64,000 nt of DNA. It comes from Chitinophaga pinensis. Lineage in GTDB: Bacteria; Bacteroidota; Bacteroidia; Chitinophagales; CAIOSU01. Made by a program: the position numbers and the translations under genes. Below are positions 8,095 through 17,606 of the stretch, piece by piece. The stretch is from contig CAMDKI010000005.1 of NCBI GenBank assembly GCA_945901065.1, positions 1 to 64,000 of the forward strand. The letters are read 5' to 3'. Within the stretch, counting starts at the first letter, position 1. Each line of letters opens with the position of its first letter. The notes beneath the pieces were generated by a model. The model was not told where the DNA came from, made no database searches, and worked only from the letters and a program-made list of their open reading frames with translations.

Positions 8095-8762
8095 GCTTCC
8101 ATCAATTTTACGCCTGCCGAGGTACCTAGTCGGTCGGCACCTGCTTTCACTAGCTCAAGTGCAAACTCACGATCTCTGATACCGCCAGAGGCTTTTATCT
8201 TAATTTTTTCGGGTAAATGTTCGCGCATCAGCTTCACGTGTTCTACTTGGGCACCAGTGCCATTAAAACCGGTAGATGTTTTAACAAAATCGGCACCAGC
8301 CTCGGCACACAGTTCGCAAGCTTTGATAATCTCTTCGTCGGTAAGTGAGCCCGACTCAATGATTATTTTTACCAGCTTGGTGTTCATGCGGGCTATAGTA
8401 GTTATGCTGTCAATTTCGTTTTTGATATAGTTGTACTCTTTGTTGCGAAACGCAGCAATATTCATAACCATATCAATCTCGTCTGCACCTTTCTCAACGG
8501 CTTTTTTAGCTTCTTCAACCTTATTGGAAGTAAGCCCATAACCCATCGGGAACCCGATAACCGTAATTACTTTTACCGATGATTTATCCAATAACTTTTG
8601 AGCTTGCTCTACGTAATAGGGTGGAACACACACACCAAAAAATTTGTGCGTTACAGCCTCTTCACATAGTATCTTCACATCTTCGTTAGTAGCGTCCTGT
8701 TTAAGCAGGGTATGCTCTATGAGCTTATTTAAACCCTGATCCGGACTACTGCTCTTTGCCAT
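8091..8762 (-). CDS. deoC: Deoxyribose-phosphate aldolase
   Basis: 223 aa from ATG at 8762, which overlaps the end of secA by 17 nt. An earlier in-frame start would lie deeper inside secA and is unlikely. Class I aldolase: EHTLLKQDAT at the N-terminus, VIGFPMGYG, DEIDMVMN (94-101), Schiff-base lysine K161 in DFVKTSTGF, and the proton-relay lysine K190 in KIKASGG. It cleaves 2-deoxyribose-5-phosphate to acetaldehyde and glyceraldehyde-3-phosphate in deoxynucleoside salvage. Length and motifs are those of the short bacterial form. Confidence 0.95.
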   Translation of the reverse strand: MAKSSSPDQGLNKLIEHTLLKQDATNEDVKILCEEAVTHKFFGVCVPPYYVEQAQKLLDKSSVKVITVIGFPMGYGLTSNKVEEAKKAVEKGADEIDMVMNIAAFRNKEYNYIKNEIDSITTIARMNTKLVKIIIESGSLTDEEIIKACELCAEAGADFVKTSTGFNGTGAQVEHVKLMREHLPEKIKIKASGGIRDREFALELVKAGADRLGTSAGVKLMEA

Positions 8763-11700
8763 GGCACTGTTTGTATTTTTTACCGCTACCACAAGGGCAG
8801 AGATCGTTCCTTCCAATTTTGTCTTCTACACGCACCGGTTCTAACTTTCGTTCGGGTTGCTGTGCATCTTGCTCTTGTTGGCCGGCATTTGGGTTCACTA
8901 TGCTGTTGTTCTCATCGCGCCCAGCTTTCAATCGGCTCAAATCGGTTTTTTCCTCTTGTGCCGTACGCACTTCTTGTTGTTGAACTGGCAATCCGCCTTT
9001 ACACAGGAAAGATACTACATCGCGGTTGAAATTAGCAACTAGAGTTTTAAACAACTCAAATGCTTCGAGCTTGTAAACCAACAATGGGTCTTTTTGTTCG
9101 TAAACTGCTCCGTTTACCGCTTGCTTCAAGTCGTCCATTTCGCGCAAGTGGTTCTTCCAAGCCTCATCTATCAAACCCAATACCACCGATTTCTCGAAAG
9201 CGGTAATTACCTCACGGCCTTGTGTTTCAATACCTTTCTCAATAGGAACAATAACGCGCAGCTCTTTCAATCCATCGGTAAATGGGAATAATACATTGGT
9301 GTAAGTACCGCCTTGTACCTTATGCAGCAAAGGCAGTGCCGCTTGCGCCAAATGCTCACCTTTACGCTTGTAAGCGGCCCATGCTTGGTCGTATAATGTG
9401 GTAGTAACGGTTGCAATTGGGCTGTTGGTAAATTCTTTCTCTGTAATAGTTGGGTTTACCGATAGGAACCTAATAGCGTCCAATTTAAACCCTTCATAAT
9501 CGCCACTGTTGCGGAAACTGGTTACCAAATCTTCGCACATGTCGTAAAACATGTTGCTTACATCTACTGCCAAGCGCTCGCCAAACAATGCATTGCGGCG
9601 GCGTTTGTAAACAACCTCCCGTTGGGCATTCATTACATCATCATACTCCAATAGGCGCTTGCGCATGCCGAAGTTGTTTTCCTCTACCTTCTGTTGTGCG
9701 CGCTCAATAGATTTGGTAATCATGGAGTGCTGGATTACCTCTTCCTCTTTGTATCCCAACTTATCCATTATGCCAGCTATACGGTCAGAACCGAAACGGC
9801 GCATCAAATCATCTTCCAAGGCTACAAAGAATAATGTTGAACCCGGATCGCCCTGACGACCAGAACGGCCACGCAACTGGCGGTCAACGCGACGGCTATC
9901 GTGGCGCTCGGTGCCTACAATTGCCAAACCGCCAGCTTCTTTTACGCCTGGTCCTAGTTTTATATCGGTACCCCTACCAGCCATGTTAGTGGCTATAGTA
10001 ATGGTGCCTGCACGCCCAGCTTCTGCTACTATATCCGCTTCTTTCTGGTGCTGTTTCGCGTTCAATACGTTGTGCGGTATGTTCCGTTGGCGCAGCATAC
10101 GGCCCATTAGCTCTGATACTTCAACGTTGGTAGTACCCACTAGCACCGGACGACCTTTTTCGCGTAACTCTGCCACATGGTCAATAATGGCATTGTACTT
10201 GGCACGTTTGGTTTTGTACACCACATCTTGCTGGTCATCGCGAACGATAGGCCTGTTGGTTGGTATGGTTACTACATCCAATTTGTATATTTCCCAAAAC
10301 TCGCCCGCTTCAGTTTCGGCAGTACCCGTCATACCAGCCAATTTGTGGTACATCCGGAAATAGTTCTGCAACGTAACGGTAGCGTATGTTTGTGTAGCGG
10401 CTTCCACCTTCACGTTTTCCTTCGCTTCAATAGCTTGGTGCAACCCATCGCTATAGCGGCGGCCATCCATGATACGGCCCGTGTTTTCGTCTACAATTTT
10501 CACCTTCGCATCCATCACCACGTATTCAATGTCGCGCTCAAATAGGGTATAGGCTTTCAACAACTGTTGTACAATGTGCAAGCGCTCGGCTTTTATGCCA
10601 AAGTCCTGCATCAACACGTCTTTTCTTGCTACCTTTTGTTCTTCGCTAAGCGAACCGTCTTTTTCAATCTCGGCTACTTCGGCACCAACATCAGGCATTA
10701 CAAAGAACGTTTTGTCTTCGCCAGCACCGGTTATGAGGTCAATACCACTCTCGGTAAGTTCTACGCTGTTCTGTTTTTCTTCAATTACAAAGAACAGTTC
10801 ATCATCCACCAGCGGCATCCTTTTGTTATTCTCCGACATGTAGTGGTTCTCCGCTTTCTGCATGATAACCTTAATGCCTGGCTCGCTCAAGTATTTTATA
10901 AGGGGCTTGTAACGTGGCAAACCACGGTGCGCGCGCAAAAGCGACAGGCCACCTGTTTTCTCGTCCGTTTTTCCGGATTCTATTTCTTTCTTAGCTTGAT
11001 TTAGGAAGTTGTTCACTGCCTTTTTCTGCGCCTCAACCAAACGCTCAATGCGTGGTTTTAGCACCATGTATTCCTGTATATCGTTCTTGGGTACCGGACC
11101 AGAAATAATAAGCGGTGTGCGCGCATCATCCACCAACACACTATCCACCTCATCCACCATAGCGTAGTGGTGCTTGCGCTGCACTAGCTCTTCGGGGCTG
11201 CGGGTCATGTTGTCGCGCAGGTAGTCAAAACCAAATTCGTTGTTAGTACCGTATGTTACATCTGCATTATAGGCATTGCGGCGTTCTTCGCTGTTGGGTT
11301 CGTATTTGTCAATACAATCAACGGTAAGGCCCAAGAAGTTAAGCAAAGGCGCCATCCACTCACTATCCCTGCGAGCTAGGTAGTCGTTTACGGTTACAAT
11401 GTGCACCCCTTGTTTAGTAAGACCATTAAGGTAAGCCGGTAGGGTTGCTACCAAGGTTTTACCTTCGCCTGTTGCCATTTCGGCAATGCGGCCACGGTGC
11501 AATACTGCACCGCCAATTAGTTGTACGTCATAGTGAACCATGTCCCAGGTTACCCGGTTGCCGGCAGCTAGCCAATTGTTTTGGTAAGTTACTTTCTCGC
11601 CACTGATGCTAATGTGGTCAGGGCCAACAGCTAGGTCGCGGTCCAATTGGGTAGCAGTAGCGGTTAGGTCTTTGTTTTCTGTAAAACGCCTAGCAGTCTC

Positions 11701-12057
11701 TTTTACTACGGCAAAGGCCTCGGGCATAATCTCCAACAATACCTCTTCCAGTTTCTTATCGCGGTCTTTAATCAAGTCGTCAACTTGCTTAAAAATGACT
11801 TCTTTGGCATCAGGGTCCATGGTGCCGTCTTTGGCTTGGTTCCTTAAGTCAGCTACTTGGTCGTCAATATCCTTCAAATATTCGGCAATGCGGTTTTGAA
11901 ACTCTGCGGTTTTGCTGCGCAAAGCATCATTACTCAGCGATTGTAAGGTTGGGTATATCGCTCTAATCTTCTCCACATAGGGCATCACTTCTTTGATGTC
12001 TTTGTCAGATTTCGTTCCGAAGAGCTTGTTAATAGTCTTATTGATAAAGTCCAGCAT
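8746..12057 (-). CDS. secA: Preprotein translocase ATPase SecA
   Basis: 1103 aa, about 200 longer than E. coli SecA. Extra sequence in the N-terminal region (about 50-120, QVDDLIKDRDKKLEEV) and elsewhere is usual for Bacteroidota. Walker A GEGKT (197-201), Walker B VDEVDSVLVDDARTP (301-315), preprotein cross-linking domain, NBD2 with TNMAGRGTDI and GRSGRQGDPG, helical wing/scaffold, and a C-terminal zinc finger CPCGSGKKYKQCH. It drives Sec-dependent export through SecYEG. First gene of a four-gene operon; a TATTTTTG -7 box lies 37 nt upstream. Confidence 0.99.
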   Translation of the reverse strand: MLDFINKTINKLFGTKSDKDIKEVMPYVEKIRAIYPTLQSLSNDALRSKTAEFQNRIAEYLKDIDDQVADLRNQAKDGTMDPDAKEVIFKQVDDLIKDRDKKLEEVLLEIMPEAFAVVKETARRFTENKDLTATATQLDRDLAVGPDHISISGEKVTYQNNWLAAGNRVTWDMVHYDVQLIGGAVLHRGRIAEMATGEGKTLVATLPAYLNGLTKQGVHIVTVNDYLARRDSEWMAPLLNFLGLTVDCIDKYEPNSEERRNAYNADVTYGTNNEFGFDYLRDNMTRSPEELVQRKHHYAMVDEVDSVLVDDARTPLIISGPVPKNDIQEYMVLKPRIERLVEAQKKAVNNFLNQAKKEIESGKTDEKTGGLSLLRAHRGLPRYKPLIKYLSEPGIKVIMQKAENHYMSENNKRMPLVDDELFFVIEEKQNSVELTESGIDLITGAGEDKTFFVMPDVGAEVAEIEKDGSLSEEQKVARKDVLMQDFGIKAERLHIVQQLLKAYTLFERDIEYVVMDAKVKIVDENTGRIMDGRRYSDGLHQAIEAKENVKVEAATQTYATVTLQNYFRMYHKLAGMTGTAETEAGEFWEIYKLDVVTIPTNRPIVRDDQQDVVYKTKRAKYNAIIDHVAELREKGRPVLVGTTNVEVSELMGRMLRQRNIPHNVLNAKQHQKEADIVAEAGRAGTITIATNMAGRGTDIKLGPGVKEAGGLAIVGTERHDSRRVDRQLRGRSGRQGDPGSTLFFVALEDDLMRRFGSDRIAGIMDKLGYKEEEVIQHSMITKSIERAQQKVEENNFGMRKRLLEYDDVMNAQREVVYKRRRNALFGERLAVDVSNMFYDMCEDLVTSFRNSGDYEGFKLDAIRFLSVNPTITEKEFTNSPIATVTTTLYDQAWAAYKRKGEHLAQAALPLLHKVQGGTYTNVLFPFTDGLKELRVIVPIEKGIETQGREVITAFEKSVVLGLIDEAWKNHLREMDDLKQAVNGAVYEQKDPLLVYKLEAFELFKTLVANFNRDVVSFLCKGGLPVQQQEVRTAQEEKTDLSRLKAGRDENNSIVNPNAGQQEQDAQQPERKLEPVRVEDKIGRNDLCPCGSGKKYKQCHGKEQ

Positions 12058-12094
12058 TCTTGAAGGGTAATTTTAGTTGTAACAACCGATACAG

Positions 12095-12102
12095 CAAAAA
12101 TA
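12095..12102 (-). promoter_or_regulatory. -7 promoter element of the secA operon
   Basis: Minus-strand TATTTTTGC matches TAnnTTTG(C). An ATTG in place of the -33 TTTG lies about 22 nt further upstream (12125-12128). The predicted transcript would begin about 30 nt before the secA ATG. Confidence 0.55.
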
Positions 12103-12167
12103 ATACTAATTCTGCAGCCTACTTGCCAATACCTACGGAAATTCGGGACTATTTTGGCTCAAAGGCT

Positions 12168-12175
12168 TATATTTG
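12168..12175 (+). promoter_or_regulatory. -7 promoter element of purD
   Basis: TATATTTGC matches TAnnTTTG(C), 29 nt before the purD ATG. Divergent from the secA promoter; the two lie within 75 bp. No good -33 element at the usual distance, and no PUR-box-like operator recognised. Confidence 0.5.
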
Positions 12176-12204
12176 CTCATTCTGTTCACGTAAATTAATT
12201 GTTT

Positions 12205-13479
12205 ATGAATATTCTCTTGCTCGGTAGCGGTGGTCGCGAACACGCATTGGCTTGGAAACTAAGCCGTAGCCCACTTTGCAAGAATTTATGGATAGCGCCA
12301 GGAAACGGTGGTACCCGAAACAATGGCACAAATGTAAACATTTCGGCCACCGATTTTGACGCTTTGGCAGCCTTTGCTCTAGAGAAGACCATTGATATGG
12401 TGGTGGTGGGCCCCGAAGACCCGCTGGTTTTGGGTGTGGTTGATTACTTCAAAGCTGCGCCCAGCCTACAAAACATACCTGTTATTGGCCCAGATAAATT
12501 AGGTGCACAGTTGGAGGGTAGTAAGGCCTTTGCAAAGCAGTTTATGATGAAATATAACGTGCCTACCGCGGGTTATATGGAGTTTGATTCGAATAATGTT
12601 AATGACGGATTGGCATATATTGATAGCCTTACTCCACCGATAGTATTGAAGGCTGACGGATTGGCAGCAGGCAAGGGTGTTTTAATCATTCAAGACAAGG
12701 AAGAGGCCAAGGCCGCGCTGAAAGATATGATACTGGAATCGCGATTTGGCGATGCAAGTAAGAAAGTGGTAATAGAGGAGTTTTTGGATGGAATCGAGTT
12801 TTCGGTATTTGTGCTTACTGATGGCACTAGCTATAAAATACTGCCGCCAGCAAAAGATTATAAGCGGGTAGGAGAGGGCGATACTGGATTGAACACCGGT
12901 GGCATGGGCGCCATAAGCCCAGTGCCTTTCGTTACTGAAGAATTGATGCGTGTAGTGGAGGAAACTGTTGTAAAGCCTACCATAGCTGGTATAAAGGCCG
13001 AAGGCATGGATTACAAAGGCTTTGTGTACATTGGTTTGATAAAAGTAGGCGACGAGCCTAAGGTGATAGAGTACAATTGCCGCCTTGGTGACCCTGAAAC
13101 CGAAGTGGTTATTCCATTGTTGGAGACTGATTTGGTGAAATTGTTCCGTGCCGTGGCGGGTGGCTATTTGGGCGAGGAGGAGTTGGAGTTTAAAGATGAA
13201 CACTGCGCTACCATTATGCTCGTATCGGGCGGCTACCCTGGCGAGTATGAAAAGGGCCAACATATAACTGGAGCTTACGAAATTGAGGATAGCCTTATTT
13301 TCCATGCAGGAACCAAGGAGCATGATAGCATGCTTTATACTAATGGTGGCCGTGTTATTGCCGTTACTTCATTCGGGAAAACCTTGAAATCAGCACTAGA
13401 AACTTCATTGAAGAATGCCCACCGCATCCATTTTGACGGTAAAAACTACCGCAAGGATATTGGCTACGAGTTTTTGTAA
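12205..13479 (+). CDS. purD: Phosphoribosylamine-glycine ligase (GAR synthetase)
   Basis: 424 aa from ATG 12205 (MNILLLGSGGREHALAWKL). ATP-grasp enzyme of the second step of purine synthesis: phosphoribosylamine + glycine + ATP to GAR. Motifs: GSGGREHALAWKL (8-20), GPEDPLVLG, KADGLAAGKGV (ATP-binding loop), NTGGMGA, EYNCRLGDPETE (metal/substrate site). Length is standard and there are no fused PurM/PurN domains. Single gene, divergent from the secA operon and convergent with the epimerase at 13514. Confidence 0.97.
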   Translation: MNILLLGSGGREHALAWKLSRSPLCKNLWIAPGNGGTRNNGTNVNISATDFDALAAFALEKTIDMVVVGPEDPLVLGVVDYFKAAPSLQNIPVIGPDKLGAQLEGSKAFAKQFMMKYNVPTAGYMEFDSNNVNDGLAYIDSLTPPIVLKADGLAAGKGVLIIQDKEEAKAALKDMILESRFGDASKKVVIEEFLDGIEFSVFVLTDGTSYKILPPAKDYKRVGEGDTGLNTGGMGAISPVPFVTEELMRVVEETVVKPTIAGIKAEGMDYKGFVYIGLIKVGDEPKVIEYNCRLGDPETEVVIPLLETDLVKLFRAVAGGYLGEEELEFKDEHCATIMLVSGGYPGEYEKGQHITGAYEIEDSLIFHAGTKEHDSMLYTNGGRVIAVTSFGKTLKSALETSLKNAHRIHFDGKNYRKDIGYEFL

Positions 13480-13513
13480 TAGTAGCTGGCAATATAATAT
13501 GGGTATTAGTATT

Positions 13514-14503
13514 TTACTTTGCCATTGCTTGGTAAGACTCTACAGTCTTTGCCAAACCTTGCTGGAAGGTATATTCTGGGTTATAGCCCATTAGTTTTTG
13601 TGCCTTACCAATATTTGCCAATGCATTACGCACGTCGCCGGGGCGCGTTTCGCGGTTAATGGCGGCTTGTTGCTTGCCTGTAAGTTCTTGCAAGTAGGTG
13701 TACATCTGGTTCAACGAGAAATTCTCACCAACCGCTATGTTATACACTTCGTTTACGGCTTCTTTCGGGGCAAATAAGGCTTTGATGTTTGCTTGTACCG
13801 CGTTTGCTACGAAGGTAAAATCGCGGGTTTGGCCACCATCTCCGTCGATATACACGGGTTCTTCGTTCAACAACGCTGCAATAAACTTAGGTATAACGGC
13901 AGCATACGCGCCATTAGGGTTTTGCCTTGGGCCGAAAATATTAAAGTATCGCAATCCAATAATCTCTAAGCCATAGCAACGGTGAAAAACCTGCGCAAAC
14001 AACTCGTTGGTGTATTTGGTAACGGCGTATGGAGATAGCTGTTTGCCAATGCGCTCTTCTACTTTCGGTGAATCTTCAATATCGCCATAAACAGAAGATG
14101 ATGAGGCGTAAACCAAACGTTTTACACCTGAATCTTTAGCGGCAATAAGCATATTTACAAAGCCAGTAACGTTGGCTGCCGTAGTCAATTCGGGGTGCGC
14201 CAATGAGCGTGGCACTGAGCCCAAAGCTGCTTGGTGTAGCACAAAGTCAACACCTTTGCAAGCATTGTGGCAGGTTGCTAAGTCAGTGATGTCGCCATTA
14301 ATGAAGTTTACCTTGCCAACACTCAATAAATAGTCAATGTTATGCTGATAACCCGTTGCCAAGTTGTCCAATACCCTTACCTCGCCAGCACCTTGGCGCA
14401 GCAAATACTCCGTAATATGCGACCCGATAAACCCAGCACCGCCGGTTACCAAAAAGGTGTATCCGCTAATATCTTCGTTACCGTGGTAGCTCTTTTCGTA
14501 CAT
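13514..14503 (-). CDS. NAD-dependent UDP-sugar 4-epimerase, WbpP-like SDR
   Basis: 329 aa extended SDR. NAD loop GGAGFIGSH (21-29), catalytic YAVTK (Y-x-x-x-K), and LRYFNIFGPRQNPNGAYAA followed by VIPKFI, the signature of the UDP-N-acetylhexosamine 4-epimerase (WbpP/WbgU-type) branch rather than GalE. It probably interconverts UDP-GlcNAc and UDP-GalNAc or their uronic acids for surface polysaccharide. Last gene of the nucleotide-sugar operon, 2 nt after rfbB. Exact substrate is inferred. Confidence 0.85.
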   Translation of the reverse strand: MYEKSYHGNEDISGYTFLVTGGAGFIGSHITEYLLRQGAGEVRVLDNLATGYQHNIDYLLSVGKVNFINGDITDLATCHNACKGVDFVLHQAALGSVPRSLAHPELTTAANVTGFVNMLIAAKDSGVKRLVYASSSSVYGDIEDSPKVEERIGKQLSPYAVTKYTNELFAQVFHRCYGLEIIGLRYFNIFGPRQNPNGAYAAVIPKFIAALLNEEPVYIDGDGGQTRDFTFVANAVQANIKALFAPKEAVNEVYNIAVGENFSLNQMYTYLQELTGKQQAAINRETRPGDVRNALANIGKAQKLMGYNPEYTFQQGLAKTVESYQAMAK

Positions 14504-14505
14504 GC

Positions 14506-15570
14506 TTATCGTTGTGCGTATTGTGTCTCGTAATATACTTTGTAATTGCCGCTGGTTACGTTATTCAACCAAGTTTCGTTGGCTAAGTACCAATCAACGG
14601 TCTTTTCCAATCCTTCTTCAAATTGCAACGATGGTTCCCAGCCCAATTCTTCTTTCAATTTGGTCGAATCGATGGCATAGCGCAAATCGTGTCCTGGTCG
14701 GTCCTTTACGTAAGTAATCAACTTCTCCGAAGAGCCAGGTTCACGGTTCAGTTTGGTATCCATTACTTTGCAAAGGACCTTAATCAAGTCGATGTTCTGC
14801 CACTCATTAAAGCCACCAATGTTGTAGGTTGAGCCGTTCTTTCCGGTGTGGAAAATAACGTCAATAGCCCTCGCGTGGTCATTTACCCACAACCAATCGC
14901 GGGTATATTTGCCATCGCCATATACAGGAAGCGGCTTATTATTGGTAATGTTGTGAATAAACAGCGGTATCAATTTCTCTGGAAACTGATGCGAGCCGTA
15001 GTTATTAGAGCAATTGCTGATAACTACAGGCAAGCCATAAGTATCATGGTAAGCCCTTACAAAATGGTCGCTACTAGCCTTTGATGCAGAGTAAGGTGAG
15101 TGAGGGTCGTAGCTGGTTTCTTCGGTAAAGAAACCAGTTTCGCCCAATGAACCATATACTTCATCCGTTGATACATGATAAAAACGGTGACCGTTCCAGT
15201 TGCCACTCCAGTATGCTTTGGCAGCGTTCATAAGCACCACGGTACCTACCACGTTGGTCATGATAAACTCCATCGGGTTAAGGATAGAGCGGTCTACATG
15301 GCTTTCGGCAGCTAGGTGAATAACGTCAGTTATATCGTGGTCACGGAACAGTTCAAGGATAAACTCGGCATCCGTAATATCTCCTTTTACAAAGGTGTAA
15401 TTAGGGGCATCCTCTAGGTCCTTAAGATTTTCTAGGTTGCCAGCATACGTTAACTTATCTAAGTTAACAACGTGGTAATCAGGGTATTTATGTACTAGCA
15501 GACGAATAACGTGTGAGCCAATAAAGCCTGCACCGCCAGTTACCAAAATATGTTTTGAGAAATCGCTCAT
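14506..15570 (-). CDS. rfbB: dTDP-glucose 4,6-dehydratase
   Basis: 354 aa. GGAGFIGSHVIRL at the N-terminus, STDEVYGSLG, catalytic YSASKASSDH, NCSNNYGSHQFPEKL and DHARAID, all diagnostic of RfbB/RmlB. It makes dTDP-4-keto-6-deoxyglucose from dTDP-glucose. No rmlA, rmlC or rmlD homologue is present here, so the downstream fate (rhamnose or an aminosugar) cannot be read locally. Situated between the WbpA-like dehydrogenase and the WbpP-like epimerase. Confidence 0.95.
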   Translation of the reverse strand: MSDFSKHILVTGGAGFIGSHVIRLLVHKYPDYHVVNLDKLTYAGNLENLKDLEDAPNYTFVKGDITDAEFILELFRDHDITDVIHLAAESHVDRSILNPMEFIMTNVVGTVVLMNAAKAYWSGNWNGHRFYHVSTDEVYGSLGETGFFTEETSYDPHSPYSASKASSDHFVRAYHDTYGLPVVISNCSNNYGSHQFPEKLIPLFIHNITNNKPLPVYGDGKYTRDWLWVNDHARAIDVIFHTGKNGSTYNIGGFNEWQNIDLIKVLCKVMDTKLNREPGSSEKLITYVKDRPGHDLRYAIDSTKLKEELGWEPSLQFEEGLEKTVDWYLANETWLNNVTSGNYKVYYETQYAQR

Positions 15571-15587
15571 GGGTGGTTAAGCAGTTT

Positions 15588-16880
15588 TTACAGCGACCAA
15601 TAGGTCAAGTCATTAATCTTTCCACGGAACACGCCTTTAAGGTCGGCAACTAAGCCCTTACCCTCTTTAAGCATGCCTTTAAAATCATTTTCGGTATAAG
15701 CTAGGTATGGTTTGTGGTTTACGGCTACTACTACGGCGTCGTAATCCTTGCCTATGGTATCAACCAATTCAAATCCATACTCGTGTTTCACTTCTTCGCT
15801 TTCAGCATAAGCATCGGCCACATCAACGTGAATGGAGTACGATTTCAGTTCATTAATAACGTCAACTACCTTTGAGTTGCGTATGTCGCTTACGTTTTCT
15901 TTGAACGTAGCGCCCAATACTAGCACTTTGCAATCTTGTACCGATTTGCCTGCTTTGATGAGGCGTTGAACCACGTTTTTGGCTACCCATTCGCCCATGC
16001 TATCGTTTATATGGCGCCCGCTCAAAATTACTTCAGGCGTATAACCTACTGATAGGGCTTTATGGGTAAGGTAGTATGGGTCGACACCGATACAGTGACC
16101 ACCCACCAAACCCGGACGGAATGGCAAGAAATTCCACTTGGTGCCAGCTGCTTCCAATACATCGTAGGTATTGATGCCCATTTTCTCGAAAATCTTCGAT
16201 AGCTCGTTCATCAAAGCGATGTTCAAATCGCGCTGGGTGTTCTCGATAATCTTGGCAGCTTCGGCCACTTTAATGGTTGCAGCGCGGTGTACACCAGCCT
16301 TTACTACTATTTCGTAAACTTTAGCAATCACATCCAAAGATTCGGCATCGCAACCCGATACCACCTTGGTAATTTTGGTAAGCGTATGCTCCTTATCGCC
16401 TGGGTTAATGCGCTCTGGTGAGTAGCCAACTTTAAAGTCGGTTACGAATTTAAGACCCGTATTTTTCTCTAAAATAGGAATACAATCCTCCTCGGTACAT
16501 CCAGGATAAACTGTTGATTCATAGACTACATAGTCGCCTTTCTTCAAGACCTTTGATAGGGTTTCAGTTGCCTTTACCAATGGCGTCAAATCAGGAACAC
16601 GGTGGTCGTCAACGGGGGTTGGTACTGCCACAATGAAAAAAGTCACATCCTTAAGGTCATCTACATTGGCCGTAAACTGAATGTCGCAGCCAACAAAGTC
16701 TGCTGACTCCAATTCATTGCTTGGGTCAATGCCGTTTTTCATCATCTCCACGCGCTTAGCGTTGATGTCGAAACCGATAACGGATAATTTGCGGGCAAAC
16801 TCCAACGCTATGGGCAAACCTACATAGCCTAGGCCGATAACGGCAAGTTTGGTTTTCTTATCGAGTAGTTCCTGATACAT
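15588..16880 (-). CDS. Nucleotide-sugar 6-dehydrogenase, WbpA/TviB type
   Basis: 430 aa member of the UDP-glucose/GDP-mannose dehydrogenase superfamily. GLGYVGLPIALEFA NAD site (16-29), VAVPTPVDDHRVPDL, STVYPGCTEE, KWNFLPFRPGLVGGHCIGVD with the catalytic Cys in GGHCIG, and ATFKENVSDIRNSK. The CIGVDPYYL pattern marks the UDP-N-acetylhexosamine branch (WbpA, WbpO, TviB), so the product is probably UDP-GlcNAcA or UDP-GalNAcA. Its start overlaps the stop of the WbpD-like acetyltransferase gene (shared base 16880). Probably feeds the WbpE/WbpD steps encoded nearby. Confidence 0.9.
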   Translation of the reverse strand: MYQELLDKKTKLAVIGLGYVGLPIALEFARKLSVIGFDINAKRVEMMKNGIDPSNELESADFVGCDIQFTANVDDLKDVTFFIVAVPTPVDDHRVPDLTPLVKATETLSKVLKKGDYVVYESTVYPGCTEEDCIPILEKNTGLKFVTDFKVGYSPERINPGDKEHTLTKITKVVSGCDAESLDVIAKVYEIVVKAGVHRAATIKVAEAAKIIENTQRDLNIALMNELSKIFEKMGINTYDVLEAAGTKWNFLPFRPGLVGGHCIGVDPYYLTHKALSVGYTPEVILSGRHINDSMGEWVAKNVVQRLIKAGKSVQDCKVLVLGATFKENVSDIRNSKVVDVINELKSYSIHVDVADAYAESEEVKHEYGFELVDTIGKDYDAVVVAVNHKPYLAYTENDFKGMLKEGKGLVADLKGVFRGKINDLTYWSL

Positions 16881-17452
16881 TAGGCAATCCTTTGTACTTG
16901 TTCGTTAGTAATGGTATAGCGCTGTCCACTTTCGGGGCAAACAGCCTCTTGTTGTTCGTTAAACTGCAGCCGGTGGCCATATTCGCTTACCCATCCAGCT
17001 TGTTTAGCTGGGTTGCCTATCATCAAGGCAAAAGGTTTAACGTTTTTGGTTACTACTGCACCGGCCCCAATCATGGCGAAGGCGCCAATCTCATGCCCGC
17101 AAACTATGGTGGCATTGGCGCCTATGCTGGCACCTTTGCGCACTATAGTCTCTGTATATTGCCCTTTTCTAACTATTGCACTCCTTGGTATCAATATGTT
17201 TGTAAACACCATTGAAGGGCCTAAAAACACATCATCTTCGCATACTACCCCTTCATATACCGATACGTTGTTCTGTATCTTCACATTGTTGCCTAGCGTT
17301 ACCCCGTTGGCCACAAATACATTTTGACCCAAATTACATCTTTCACCCAACACTGCACCTGCCGAAACATGGCAAAAGTGCCAAACCTTGGTGCCTTCCC
17401 CTAGGATTGCTCCTTCGTCAATTACTGCTGTTGGATGAACAAATATGGCCAA
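16880..17452 (-). CDS. WbpD-like UDP-sugar N-acetyltransferase (hexapeptide repeat)
   Basis: 190 aa left-handed beta-helix protein. Begins [20 protein letters not shown], with isoleucine-patch hexapeptides to about 160 and [18 protein letters not shown] near the end, as in WbpD/WlbB, which acetylates UDP-2-acetamido-3-amino-glucuronate. The start must be TTG at 17450-17452, because a stop lies seven codons upstream and no ATG intervenes before the conserved N-terminus. Overlaps the next gene (WbpA-like) by one base. The non-ATG start and 154-nt spacer before it may lower its expression. Confidence 0.87.
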   Translation of the reverse strand: MAIFVHPTAVIDEGAILGEGTKVWHFCHVSAGAVLGERCNLGQNVFVANGVTLGNNVKIQNNVSVYEGVVCEDDVFLGPSMVFTNILIPRSAIVRKGQYTETIVRKGASIGANATIVCGHEIGAFAMIGAGAVVTKNVKPFALMIGNPAKQAGWVSEYGHRLQFNEQQEAVCPESGQRYTITNEQVQRIA

Positions 17453-17606
17453 ATGCTTGTGTTTTGTGTTTTACCACCCCCAACCCCTCCTTGGCCTGCC
17501 CTCAATGCCAAATAAGGAGGGGAGCTCAAAGGCTAGTGGTAGGTGTAATATTTCAATCAATCCTTTTCCTTTCAATCGTACTTCGTAAATCGTACCTCGT
17601 ACCTTC
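17453..17606. repeat. Intergenic spacer with palindromic and word-like repeats inside the operon
   Basis: 154 bp between the UDP-xylose synthase and acetyltransferase genes, the only large gap in the operon. Contains CCCCTCCTTGGC...GCCAAATAAGGAGGGG (17484-17522), a strong imperfect hairpin, and on the right (17574-17606) the ATCGTACTTCGTAAATCGTACC 'TCGTAC' word repeat. Read on the minus strand, this word run lies just after the upstream stop codon. Confidence 0.7.

Noticed and set aside
14506..15570. dTDP-rhamnose operon
   Set aside because: Only the 4,6-dehydratase is present; the other three Rml enzymes are absent, so rhamnose cannot be claimed.
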